Below the pieces are notes generated by a model, which saw only the letters and a list, made by a program, of their open reading frames with translations, was not told the origin of the DNA and did not search any database. The position numbers were made by a program, and so were the translations under genes. DNA of 8,362 nt. Origin: JBDTRY01 sp039931435. Lineage in GTDB: Bacteria; Acidobacteriota; Thermoanaerobaculia; Gp7-AA8. The stretch lies in contig JBDTRY010000174.1 in the NCBI GenBank assembly GCA_039931435.1, forward strand, positions 1-8,362. Reading direction: 5' to 3'. This document shows, piece after piece, positions 1 to 6,380 of this stretch (the first letter of the stretch is position 1; the number at the start of each line of letters is the position of its first letter).

Positions 1-10
1 GAAGGTGGAA

Positions 11-40
11 GAGATCCTTCGCTCGACGCTCAGGATGACA
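11..40. repeat. Imperfect palindrome of a dispersed intergenic repeat type
   Basis: The segment reads GATCCTTCGCT, then CGACG, then CTCAGGATGACA. ATCCT at 14-18 pairs with AGGAT at 32-36, and a weaker inner pairing (GC at 21-22 with GC at 28-29) sits around a TCGA centre. I recognise this pattern from memory as a short repeat scattered between genes in Acidobacteriota and some other phyla. Only one copy is visible here, so the repeat status is inferred. It lies outside any gene and has no T-run, so it is not an obvious terminator. Confidence 0.35.
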
Positions 41-42
41 GC

Positions 43-58
43 CGGCCATAGTGTTGCT
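43..58 (+). promoter_or_regulatory. Candidate sigma-54 (-24/-12) promoter
   Basis: The stretch CGGCCATAGTGTTGCT carries GG at 44-45 and GC at 56-57. Their 12-base offset is the one sigma-54 requires, and TTGCT fits the -12 element well. The -24 element matches only in GGC. If used, transcription would begin near 69 and leave a leader of about 250 bases before the FecR/DUF6600 gene. An NtrC-type activator is encoded at 4745-6115, which makes the match worth noting, but a degenerate match like this can occur by chance. Confidence 0.2.
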
Positions 59-310
59 TCACCGTGGTTCAGCGCCTGCGACGTTCCCCTGGTTCGCTCC
101 CCCGTAATCGGAAGAATGGACAAGTCGTTTCTGTTTAGTTATTTTAGATAGCTGTCCGTCGTGCCCCTTCCTGGAGACAGGGTGTCCGGAATCGTGGAGC
201 GGCGAGCTCATTCATCACGGAGCGTAAGTCCGTAAACTATTGAAAACACACTGAACCGTTGGCGCATCCTCGTGGCATGGCAGACGCAGCAGGAGCAGCC
301 AGAGATTCGA
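59..310. other. Non-coding leader upstream of the FecR-like gene
   Basis: I see no supportable gene in this stretch. It holds an AT-rich patch at about 127-150 in otherwise GC-rich DNA and a short hairpin (ACGGA 217-221 with TCCGT 229-233). It also holds a poor sigma-70-like pair, TTCATC at 211-216 and TAAACT at 233-238 with 16 bases between. Any of these could be part of the promoter region for the gene at 322. The reading frame of that gene is open back to 259, but the extension lacks a ribosome binding site and would mask the signal peptide. Confidence 0.4.
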
Positions 311-315
311 AGGAG
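311..315 (+). promoter_or_regulatory. Ribosome binding site deciding the start at 322
   Basis: AGGAG lies 6 bases before the ATG at 322. This places the start there and not at the in-frame ATGs at 259 or 277. The chosen start also puts a classic signal peptide (Met-Arg-Arg, then a hydrophobic run) at the N-terminus. Confidence 0.7.
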
Positions 316-321
316 TTCATC

Positions 322-2424
322 ATGCGCCGGATGGTGTTTTTGGCCGCAGCAGTACTGGCAGTAGTGGCGATTCCTCTTCAAGCCGTCGAGCAGCATCAGT
401 CGTACATTACCTTCGACGACGGAGGCACGGTCGTCCTGCAGAGCGACGGACAGTCGATCGACGGACGGGTCAATCTTCCCGTGTATCCGGGCGATGAGGT
501 GCGTACACCCCGCAGTGGCAGAGTGGAGATCCGCCTTTCCGACGGCAACGTCATCGCCCTCGATCAGACTACCGCGGTGCAGTTCCAGTCCATTCTCGAG
601 AGCTACGAAGGTGAAGACGCCCAGACCGTGGCCAGCCTGCAGCAGGGGCGTGTCATGGTTCAGCGGATATCCGACGAAGGTGCGGCCCTCCGCCTGGATA
701 CATCCAGCGCTTCCTACGTCAGTTCCCGGGATGCTGTCTACAGCGTCGAAGCCCGCGATACGGAGCGAGACGTGGTCACGGTTTACGCCGGCTCGATCGA
801 GATACGCACACGAAATCGGACGGGCCGGTTGCGTGAAGGCGACTCAGCGCGCGTCGATGAAGACGGCATTTATGCAATCGATTCCTACGCCAGCGACTCA
901 CTGGATGAGTTCGAGCGCTGGTATTTGAAGCGTTCCGATCGTTCCGGTACCAGCCGCTATCTCGACGCCCGCCTTTCCTATGCCGATTCTTCGTTTGACG
1001 ACTACGGCAGCTGGGTCTACGTAGGGGACTATGGGTCCTGGGTCTGGCGGCCAACGGTCACTGCGGGTTGGAGACCGTACTACTACGGCTCCTGGTCGCG
1101 GAGTCCCCGAGGGACACTGGTCTGGGTTTCCAGCGAACCGTGGGGCTTCGTTCCCTATCACTACGGACGATGGGCATTCACGCCACTCTACGGATGGGTG
1201 TGGCTGCCCGGGCAATCCTACGCTCCGGCGTGGGTGTATTGGGCCTTCGGTCCAACATACGTGGGCTGGTCCCCGATGGGCTTTTATGATTGCTACAACC
1301 CGTACTACGACTGGGCCTACCGTCCTTATCGCAACGCCGGACTGGGATTCGGCCTCGGGTTCTACGGGCAGATCCGATTGTCCCGCACCGATCTCAGTCC
1401 ATGGACGTTCGTCGGAAGCAATGGTCTGACAACGGGCAGGATCGATCGCGCTGCGCTGACGACCGACGCCATCCGTGAACGATTGAATCGCGATGGTGAC
1501 CGCGTCACGGTGACGAACAACCCACTGCGATTCACACGTGATGAACTCAGGAATCCGGTTTCGGCGATCGTGGACCGTTCACGTCGTGGAATCGGAGGTG
1601 GTACCGGCAAAGACGGCTCAGGGTCCACGACGGATTTAACTCCTTTTTTCCGTCGTGACCCTGAGCTTTCGACCGAAGTACGTCAGCGCGTGATCCGCCG
1701 CGATCCTTCTGCTGGGCCCGCTCAGAGCGGGACGGCCGGCGGTGTCGAGAACGGCCGGATCAATCGTGGCGGCGTTACGCCGAGCAACGGGATCGTCGAC
1801 CGAGGCACCACGACGCCCGAGCCCGGCAACAGGATTGGGCGTCCCACGCCTCCGTCTCCAGGAAACGACGCTGTGGATCGTTCCCGTCCCGGCAGCGACG
1901 GCGCCATTCGCCGTAGCGTACCGGGCGGTGAATCTCCGTCGGTGCGTCATGACCGCACGCCGGCCCCCGGAGACTCGGGGCAGCCCGGCCACGTTTCGCG
2001 AGATCCGAACCGCGATGCGGTAAAACCCGCACCGGAGACGCCGGCTCCCCAGGGGCGCACGCCTCGACGGGACTGGCGCTCGGGTGTTGAGCGCTCTACA
2101 CCTGCCCCTGCGCCGCGCCAGCATGACGACAGCTGGCGCCGCCCTGTGGTGGAGCGGCCGCCTGTACAGACCCCGGCGCCCGCGGAGTCGACCACGCCCA
2201 AGGACAATTCCCGCGGATCGATTCCACGGCGGGTCATCGATGGCATCGGGGGAGTGCGGGTCACCCCGCGCGTTCATGAGGAGGCTCCGCGACCCAGCGC
2301 AGGCAGCGGTGAATCGGTCAAACGGCCTGCGCCCGTTCGAACGGAGAAGCCCGCCGAGAAATCAGCACCGAAATCACCTCCCAGGCAGAACGACGAAGGA
2401 CACGTAAAGCGGCAGCAGCACTGA
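322..2424 (+). CDS. Exported FecR-domain protein with DUF6600-type W/Y-rich domain
   Basis: This is a predicted secreted protein of 700 residues. Residues 1-21 form a signal peptide, with likely cleavage after LQA. Residues about 45-190 resemble a FecR beta-rich domain (PGDEVRTPRSGRVEIRLSDG at 56-75). Residues about 200-340 are packed with Trp, Tyr and Gly in repeated YGxW...GWVW units, such as YGSWVYVGDYGSW and PYHYGRWAFTPLYGWVWLPG; this matches my memory of DUF6600. Residues about 430-700 are Pro/Arg/Ser/Gly-rich and probably disordered, with recurring TPAP and VDR motifs. Classical FecR proteins are inner-membrane anti-sigma regulators. This one lacks the cytoplasmic anti-sigma domain and has no sigma factor or TonB receptor beside it, so an envelope or surface binding role is more likely. 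The molecular function is unknown. Family assignment is fairly sure and role is open. Confidence 0.85.
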   Translation: MRRMVFLAAAVLAVVAIPLQAVEQHQSYITFDDGGTVVLQSDGQSIDGRVNLPVYPGDEVRTPRSGRVEIRLSDGNVIALDQTTAVQFQSILESYEGEDAQTVASLQQGRVMVQRISDEGAALRLDTSSASYVSSRDAVYSVEARDTERDVVTVYAGSIEIRTRNRTGRLREGDSARVDEDGIYAIDSYASDSLDEFERWYLKRSDRSGTSRYLDARLSYADSSFDDYGSWVYVGDYGSWVWRPTVTAGWRPYYYGSWSRSPRGTLVWVSSEPWGFVPYHYGRWAFTPLYGWVWLPGQSYAPAWVYWAFGPTYVGWSPMGFYDCYNPYYDWAYRPYRNAGLGFGLGFYGQIRLSRTDLSPWTFVGSNGLTTGRIDRAALTTDAIRERLNRDGDRVTVTNNPLRFTRDELRNPVSAIVDRSRRGIGGGTGKDGSGSTTDLTPFFRRDPELSTEVRQRVIRRDPSAGPAQSGTAGGVENGRINRGGVTPSNGIVDRGTTTPEPGNRIGRPTPPSPGNDAVDRSRPGSDGAIRRSVPGGESPSVRHDRTPAPGDSGQPGHVSRDPNRDAVKPAPETPAPQGRTPRRDWRSGVERSTPAPAPRQHDDSWRRPVVERPPVQTPAPAESTTPKDNSRGSIPRRVIDGIGGVRVTPRVHEEAPRPSAGSGESVKRPAPVRTEKPAEKSAPKSPPRQNDEGHVKRQQH

Positions 2425-2430
2425 GCTCAC

Positions 2431-2458
2431 CCGCTGCCACCGAGGGTCCTGGCGGCGG
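2431..2458 (+). promoter_or_regulatory. Intergenic stem-loop after the FecR-like gene
   Basis: CCGCTGCC at 2431-2438 pairs with GGCGGCGG at 2451-2458, with one G-U wobble. A2439 and T2450 add a ninth pair around a 10-base loop. The hairpin starts 6 bases after the stop codon at 2424. No T-run follows, so it is not a standard intrinsic terminator. It may protect the 3' end of the mRNA or attenuate read-through into the next operon. Confidence 0.3.
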
Positions 2459-2464
2459 TACGCG

Positions 2465-2494
2465 TTGATCTCATCTCCTGTCCGCACCTACAAT
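2465..2494 (+). promoter_or_regulatory. Likely sigma-70-type promoter of the 2504-6115 operon
   Basis: TTGATC at 2465-2470 matches 4 of 6 bases of the -35 consensus and TACAAT at 2489-2494 matches 5 of 6 of the -10 consensus, with 18 bases between. Transcription would start near 2501, only a few bases before the ATG at 2504. That implies a nearly leaderless mRNA, in line with the lack of a ribosome binding site there. Confidence 0.45.
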
Positions 2495-2503
2495 GCTTCG
2501 GGA

Positions 2504-2752
2504 ATGGGTTCGCGACTGGTCTACGTGCTCTACTGCATCGAGGCCGGATTCTTTTTCGTCATGGTTCCATGGACCCGGTTCTGGATCAACCATCCTTTTC
2601 TGAATTCCACACCCTCCCTGGCGGCCCTGGCCATCAATCCTTACTTCCGTGGATTTGTTTCGGGTTTCGGAATGGTGCATCTCCTCGTCGGAATCCGGGA
2701 GCTGGTGAGCATCATTGAAACGCACAGGGATCAGGCAGGAAGGCGGCGATGA
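2504..2752 (+). CDS. Small integral membrane protein, unknown function
   Basis: I do not recognise this protein of 82 residues. It has two hydrophobic segments, one at about residues 4-22 (LVYVLYCIEAGFFFVMVPW) and one at about residues 47-65 (YFRGFVSGFGMVHLLVGIR), and a charged C-terminus (THRDQAGRRR), so a two-helix inner-membrane protein is likely. The frame is open back to a TTG at 2465. That TTG has no good ribosome binding site and looks like the -35 element of a promoter, so I prefer the ATG at 2504. The TTG start would give 95 residues. Its TGA overlaps the start of the ThiE/TenI gene by four bases (ATGA), so the two are translationally coupled. A transport or scaffolding link to the downstream genes is possible, but nothing in the sequence proves it. 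Confidence 0.65.
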   Translation: MGSRLVYVLYCIEAGFFFVMVPWTRFWINHPFLNSTPSLAALAINPYFRGFVSGFGMVHLLVGIRELVSIIETHRDQAGRRR

Positions 2753-3342
2753 TTTCCTACGCCATCGCTGACGCGGCCGTGCAGGCTCCGCCCCAATTGC
2801 TGGCGCGTGTGCAGCAGTTGAACGATCTCGGCGCAGACTTCATCCAGCTGCGCGCCAAGGAGCTGGACACGCCGGCCTTTCTGGCTCTCGCTGAAGGCTG
2901 CCGGAAACGCGTCGATGGAAACGGTACGAAGTTCGTAGTGAATTCGCGTGCTGACATCGCCATGGCCGTCGATGCCGACGGAGTTCATCTCCCCGCCGAC
3001 GGAATGCCGGCGTACGCAGTGCGGGCCTTGCGTCCGGGGCTTCAGATCGGCCGGTCCTGCCACAGCGCCGGCGACGTTAAGCGGGCCGCTGGTGAGGGCT
3101 GCGACTATGTCCTGATCGGCCCGCTTTTCAGTCCACGATCGAAAATCGGGGGACCCCCGCTGGAGGAGAACGAAATCCGTGCCTGTGCCCGGGTTCCCAT
3201 TCCTCTCTTCGCCCTCGGAGGAATGGAACGGAGCAGGTTGCGTTCGCTGGCCGCGCTTCCCATCGACGGCATCGCCGCCGTCACGCTTTTCATGGCGGAT
3301 GAACCGATTGCAGAAATCATGGAGGAAGTACGGGCGCTATAA
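2749..3342 (+). CDS. thiE: Thiamine phosphate synthase / TenI family protein
   Basis: This is a TIM-barrel protein of 197 residues in the ThiE/TenI superfamily, slightly shorter than typical ThiE (about 210-220). ThiE joins the thiazole phosphate and the pyrimidine pyrophosphate to make thiamine phosphate; TenI aromatises the thiazole. Family motifs appear in order: QLRAKE (33-38), VNSRAD (64-69), GVHLP (78-82), IGRSCHS (100-106), DYVLIGPLFSP..SK (119-132) and ALGGM (155-159). The usual Asp after Asn65 is Ser, and the GQxD that follows GVHL in ThiE is replaced by PADG. The first Thr of the TxTK phosphate loop is Pro. These changes, plus GRSxHS, lean towards TenI, so the symbol is tentative. 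AGGAAGG at 2737-2743 is a strong ribosome binding site. The start overlaps the preceding stop (ATGA). Confidence 0.8.
   Translation: MISYAIADAAVQAPPQLLARVQQLNDLGADFIQLRAKELDTPAFLALAEGCRKRVDGNGTKFVVNSRADIAMAVDADGVHLPADGMPAYAVRALRPGLQIGRSCHSAGDVKRAAGEGCDYVLIGPLFSPRSKIGGPPLEENEIRACARVPIPLFALGGMERSRLRSLAALPIDGIAAVTLFMADEPIAEIMEEVRAL
3321..3342 (+). promoter_or_regulatory. Candidate ribosome binding site and ATA start of the channel gene
   Basis: GGAGGAAG at 3321-3328 is followed after 10 bases by ATA at 3339, which opens the channel reading frame with the residues (M)KRSKFVVPL. The ATA overlaps the TAA stop of the upstream gene, giving ATAA exactly where the operon's other two junctions have ATGA. 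The first standard start codon in this frame is a GTG at 3378 with no ribosome binding site, and it would cut into the first membrane helix. ATA starts are rare, so an ATG-to-ATA change or a base-call error is an alternative. Confidence 0.4.
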
Positions 3343-3377
3343 AACGATCGAAGTTCGTCGTCCCTCTGACACTGACC

Positions 3378-4748
3378 GTGGTGCTGCTTGCGGTGTACCT
3401 CGCCCTGAGCATGCAGCCGGGGCTCACCGACGGGCTGGGTTCGTCCCGGGACATGCTCTTCGGCAAGGGTTTCATCTACGTCAAGTTTCTCGTCTTCGCC
3501 GCTCTGATCTTTCTGGTAGTACGTTTCTCTGACGCCATCATTTTCGATCTCGCCCTGGCCTCGCGAAAGATCGATGTTCCGGTCCTTCTGCGCCAGATCA
3601 TCGCCTTCAGCCTTTACCTGTTCTTCATTTCCGTCGTGTTCTCGATCCTTTTCGAGCGAAATATTCTCGGATTTCTGACGGCGGGAACTGTCGTGGCGGC
3701 GGTGATCGGACTGGCGCTCCAGGACACACTGGGAAATCTGTTTTCAGGTGTGGCCCTGCACGTCGAGCACGCCTTCGATATCGGAGATGTCGTTCGTTCC
3801 GGTGACAACGTAGGGGTGGTGGAAAGTATGAATTGGCGCGCCACACGGCTCCGCACGTTCAACAACAACATCATCGTTGTTCCGAACTCTTTGATTTCCA
3901 GGGAGCGGATCGAGATTCATCAGAAGCACGGTCTGAACGCCCGCGTGATCCGCATCGGCTTGCCCTATCACGTACCCCCGGCGCGCATCATTCCCATCCT
4001 GCAACAGGTGGCCTCGAATGTCGTGGACGTCTCTCACGACATCCCCTGCCTCTCCCGGGTGGGGGATTTTGGCGACTCGGCGGTCATTTACGAGATCAAG
4101 TACTGGACGCGCAATTTTCAGCGCCGGGACATGATCGACGCCGAGATCCGGCGTGCGGTCTGGTATGCCCTGCGACGGAACGATATCGAGATTCCCTTTC
4201 CCATTCGAACTCTGCAGCGCTGGAAGGAGACCGCCTCGGAGTCCGGAAGTACCAACGAGGAGATACGCAGCCGTCTCTGGGAAGTGGAGATTCTCGCGCC
4301 CCTCTCCTCGGATGAACGCGATGCCCTGGCCGGCCAGGCCAAGCTTCACACCTACGCCCGGGGTGAGACAATTCTTCGCAGAGGAGAGGTCGGAGACTCG
4401 ATGTTCGTCATTCACGAGGGGGAGGTTTCCGTACGCATGCCGGTCGATGGCGTGGCCCGGGAGGTGGCGCGCCTGGGATCGGGTAATGTCTTCGGCGAAA
4501 TGGCCCTGCTCACCGGGGAGTCCCGAAGCGCGGACGTGGTGGCGCTGACGGACGTACAGACCGTGGAGATCGTCAGGGAGTCCCTCCAGCCCATCATTCG
4601 CGACAACCCCGATCTGGCCGCTGCATTTTCAGCGCAGATGATGGAGCGGCAGGATCTGCTCGCTCCGGACAAAGCGGCCACTGCCGATGAGCAGAAGACG
4701 CTCATGACCAGAATCCGAGGCTACTTCGGCCTGGTTTCTCGCTCATGA
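3378..4748 (+). CDS. MscS-type ion channel with C-terminal cyclic-nucleotide-binding domain
   Basis: This inner-membrane channel has 456 residues from the GTG at 3378. Starting at ATA 3339 would give 469 residues and a complete first helix, which I think is more likely. In GTG numbering, membrane helices lie at about 1-11 (truncated), 32-50 and 73-92. The pore helix (about 98-125) has the Ala/Gly-rich MscS pattern (TAGTVVAAVIGLALQD), followed by the beta domain (IGDVV, VVPNSLIS at 167-174). Residues about 305-420 form a cNMP-binding domain with phosphate cassette FGEMALLTGESRSADV (372-387). Glu374 and Arg383-Ser384, which bind ribose and phosphate in this family, are both present. The architecture fits bacterial cyclic-nucleotide-gated MscS-like channels, which are often gated by ligand more than by tension. 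Its stop overlaps the response-regulator start (ATGA). The ligand (cAMP or cGMP) and the ion are not known. Confidence 0.88.
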   Translation: MVLLAVYLALSMQPGLTDGLGSSRDMLFGKGFIYVKFLVFAALIFLVVRFSDAIIFDLALASRKIDVPVLLRQIIAFSLYLFFISVVFSILFERNILGFLTAGTVVAAVIGLALQDTLGNLFSGVALHVEHAFDIGDVVRSGDNVGVVESMNWRATRLRTFNNNIIVVPNSLISRERIEIHQKHGLNARVIRIGLPYHVPPARIIPILQQVASNVVDVSHDIPCLSRVGDFGDSAVIYEIKYWTRNFQRRDMIDAEIRRAVWYALRRNDIEIPFPIRTLQRWKETASESGSTNEEIRSRLWEVEILAPLSSDERDALAGQAKLHTYARGETILRRGEVGDSMFVIHEGEVSVRMPVDGVAREVARLGSGNVFGEMALLTGESRSADVVALTDVQTVEIVRESLQPIIRDNPDLAAAFSAQMMERQDLLAPDKAATADEQKTLMTRIRGYFGLVSRS

Positions 4749-6115
4749 ATACCATTCTTCTGGTCGAGGACAAGGAGTCGCTGGCGCGGATGCTCCAGGA
4801 AGCTCTGCAAAGCGGGGAGCTGGAAGTGCAATGGGCCGCCTCGGGAACGGACGCAATTCGCCGGCTCGACGAGCGCCGTTTCGCGGCAGTCCTCACCGAT
4901 CTCCGCCTTCCCGGCGCAGATGGCCTGGAGGTATTGCGCCACGCCCGCGAAGCGGATCCCGATTGCCCTGTGATCGTCATGACCGGATTCGCCACGGTGG
5001 AGAATGCCGTCGAGGCCATCAAGATCGGGGCCTTCGACTTCGTACAGAAGCCGGTGGATATCGACTATCTCCTCATTCTTCTCAACCGGGCCATCGAACA
5101 ACGAAGGTTGCGAATGGAGAATCTGCTTCTCAGAGACGAGTTTCAGCAGCGGCACGGAATCCCGCCGATCATCGGTGATTCCGCTCCGATGAAAGTGATC
5201 TCCGAACAGATTCAGAAAGTTGCTCCCACCGACTCGACCGTGCTCCTTCTCGGTGAATCGGGTACGGGCAAGGAACTCTTCGCCCGGGCCATTCACAAGC
5301 TTTCACCCCGCAGCAATCGTCCCTTCGTGGCCATCAACTGTGCGGCCATCCCCGACACGTTGATCGAGAACGAACTCTTCGGCCATGAAAAGGGGTCGTA
5401 CACCGGCGCAGTGTCACGCCAGATCGGAAAGTTCGAACTGGCCGACACGGGAACGATTTTTCTCGACGAGATCGCCGAGCTTGGACTGGGCGTGCAATCG
5501 AAGATTCTCCGGGTCATTCAGGAGAGACAGTTCGAGCGGATCGGCGGGACGAGCCGCATTCAGGTCGATATCCGGATTGTCTGCGCAACGAATCGCCGTC
5601 TCGATCAGGAGGTTTCCGAGGGCCGATTCCGTGAAGACCTGTTCTTCCGCATCAACGTTTTTCCGGTTGTGATTCCGCCCCTTCGTGAACGGCGCACCGA
5701 TATTGCCGCGCTTTCCGACTATTTCGTCACGAAGTTCGGACGCGAACTGGGCAAGAGTGAGCTTCGTCTGAGCGAGGAATCCCGCCAGGCACTGGAGAAC
5801 TACGCCTGGCCAGGAAACATCCGGGAGCTGGAAAATTGTCTGGAGCGCGCCGCCATACTCTGCGACCGCAGTCTCATCGAAATTAAGGATCTGAACATCG
5901 GTTCCAGGGAAGGAGACCGGTCGCAATCGCTACGGGACGTGCTCGATCTCTCCGGGACGCTGAACGAAGCGTCCTCCCGTGCCGCTTCCCTGGTGGAAAG
6001 ACTGAAAATTTCCGATGCCCTGGCCCGAACCTCCTCCCGCGCGGACGCCGCGGATGCACTCGGGGTAAGCTACCGCACGCTGCTCACGAAATTGAAAGAG
6101 TACGGTCTGGACTGA
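4745..6115 (+). CDS. NtrC-family sigma-54-dependent response regulator
   Basis: This 456-residue protein activates sigma-54 RNA polymerase when phosphorylated. The receiver (about 3-120) has acidic pair Glu8-Asp9, phosphoacceptor Asp52 (LTDLRLPG), Thr80 and Lys102. The AAA+ domain (about 142-375) has Walker A GESGTGKE (170-177) and Walker B GTIFLDEI (236-243). It also has sensor I (CATN, 280-283), arginine-finger region RFRED (294-298) and sensor II WPGNIREL (355-362). The sigma-54 contact loop is GSYTGA (217-222), a mild variant of GAFTGA. A Fis-type helix-turn-helix ends the protein (about 416-455, ADALGVSYRTLLTKLKEYGL). It appears intact. No histidine kinase is encoded nearby, so its partner is elsewhere. 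Coupling to the channel gene by ATGA, with no clear ribosome binding site of its own, suggests shared expression. Confidence 0.95.
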   Translation: MNTILLVEDKESLARMLQEALQSGELEVQWAASGTDAIRRLDERRFAAVLTDLRLPGADGLEVLRHAREADPDCPVIVMTGFATVENAVEAIKIGAFDFVQKPVDIDYLLILLNRAIEQRRLRMENLLLRDEFQQRHGIPPIIGDSAPMKVISEQIQKVAPTDSTVLLLGESGTGKELFARAIHKLSPRSNRPFVAINCAAIPDTLIENELFGHEKGSYTGAVSRQIGKFELADTGTIFLDEIAELGLGVQSKILRVIQERQFERIGGTSRIQVDIRIVCATNRRLDQEVSEGRFREDLFFRINVFPVVIPPLRERRTDIAALSDYFVTKFGRELGKSELRLSEESRQALENYAWPGNIRELENCLERAAILCDRSLIEIKDLNIGSREGDRSQSLRDVLDLSGTLNEASSRAASLVERLKISDALARTSSRADAADALGVSYRTLLTKLKEYGLD

Positions 6116-6140
6116 TCTCGCCCATCAACAAGTACATGGC

Positions 6141-6380
6141 ATGAACGACGACGATCCCACACCGACATCGGACGATGTCATCCGCTATCTGAATGAGCGC
6201 TTCGAGGCACTCCATCTGCCCTATCGTCTGGAGCACATTGCCGTGCTTCCGTATGTGAATCCGCGTTGGATGGCCAACTGGGATGTCCCGCAGCTGGAGA
6301 ACGTGCCGGATCGCGCCATCATCGAGAAGGAGCTGATCGAAGCCCGGTGGAAGTTTCCGCAGGTGCGCGACGCGCTCTGA
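6141..6380 (+). CDS. Small conserved-looking soluble protein, unknown function
   Basis: I do not recognise this 79-residue protein. It is acidic at the N-terminus (MNDDDPTPTSDD), has no membrane segment or signal peptide, and carries several Trp, Pro and Tyr residues (LPYVNPRWMANWDVP, RWKFPQVRD), which suggests a small folded domain. Codon use looks like that of its neighbours. It begins 25 bases after the response-regulator stop and could be the last gene of that operon. The ribosome binding site is poor. An out-of-frame ATG at 6136 makes a two-codon minigene whose TGA overlaps this start. It ends 18 bases before the convergent amidohydrolase gene. It is more likely real than not, because the frame fills most of the gap between two solid genes. 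Confidence 0.6.
   Translation: MNDDDPTPTSDDVIRYLNERFEALHLPYRLEHIAVLPYVNPRWMANWDVPQLENVPDRAIIEKELIEARWKFPQVRDAL

Noticed and set aside
259..321. Upstream extension of the FecR-like gene from ATG 259
   Set aside because: There is no ribosome binding site, and it would bury the signal peptide; AGGAG before ATG 322 fits far better.
1636..2277. Long open frame of 213 codons on the - strand
   Set aside because: It lies opposite the low-complexity GC-rich tail of the FecR-like gene, has an Arg-rich product with no motif, and is explained by the composition of the coding strand.
3744..4415. Open frame of 223 codons on the - strand
   Set aside because: It is fully opposite the MscS/cNMP gene, whose domains are unmistakable; the antisense product shows no domain.
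5393..5410. GSYTGA as a defective sigma-54 contact loop
   Set aside because: The key Thr-Gly-Ala is kept and the Phe-to-Tyr change is conservative, so loss of sigma-54 activation cannot be argued.
5414..5926. Open frame of 170 codons on the - strand
   Set aside because: It is opposite the AAA+ domain of the response regulator and is a shadow of its codon use.
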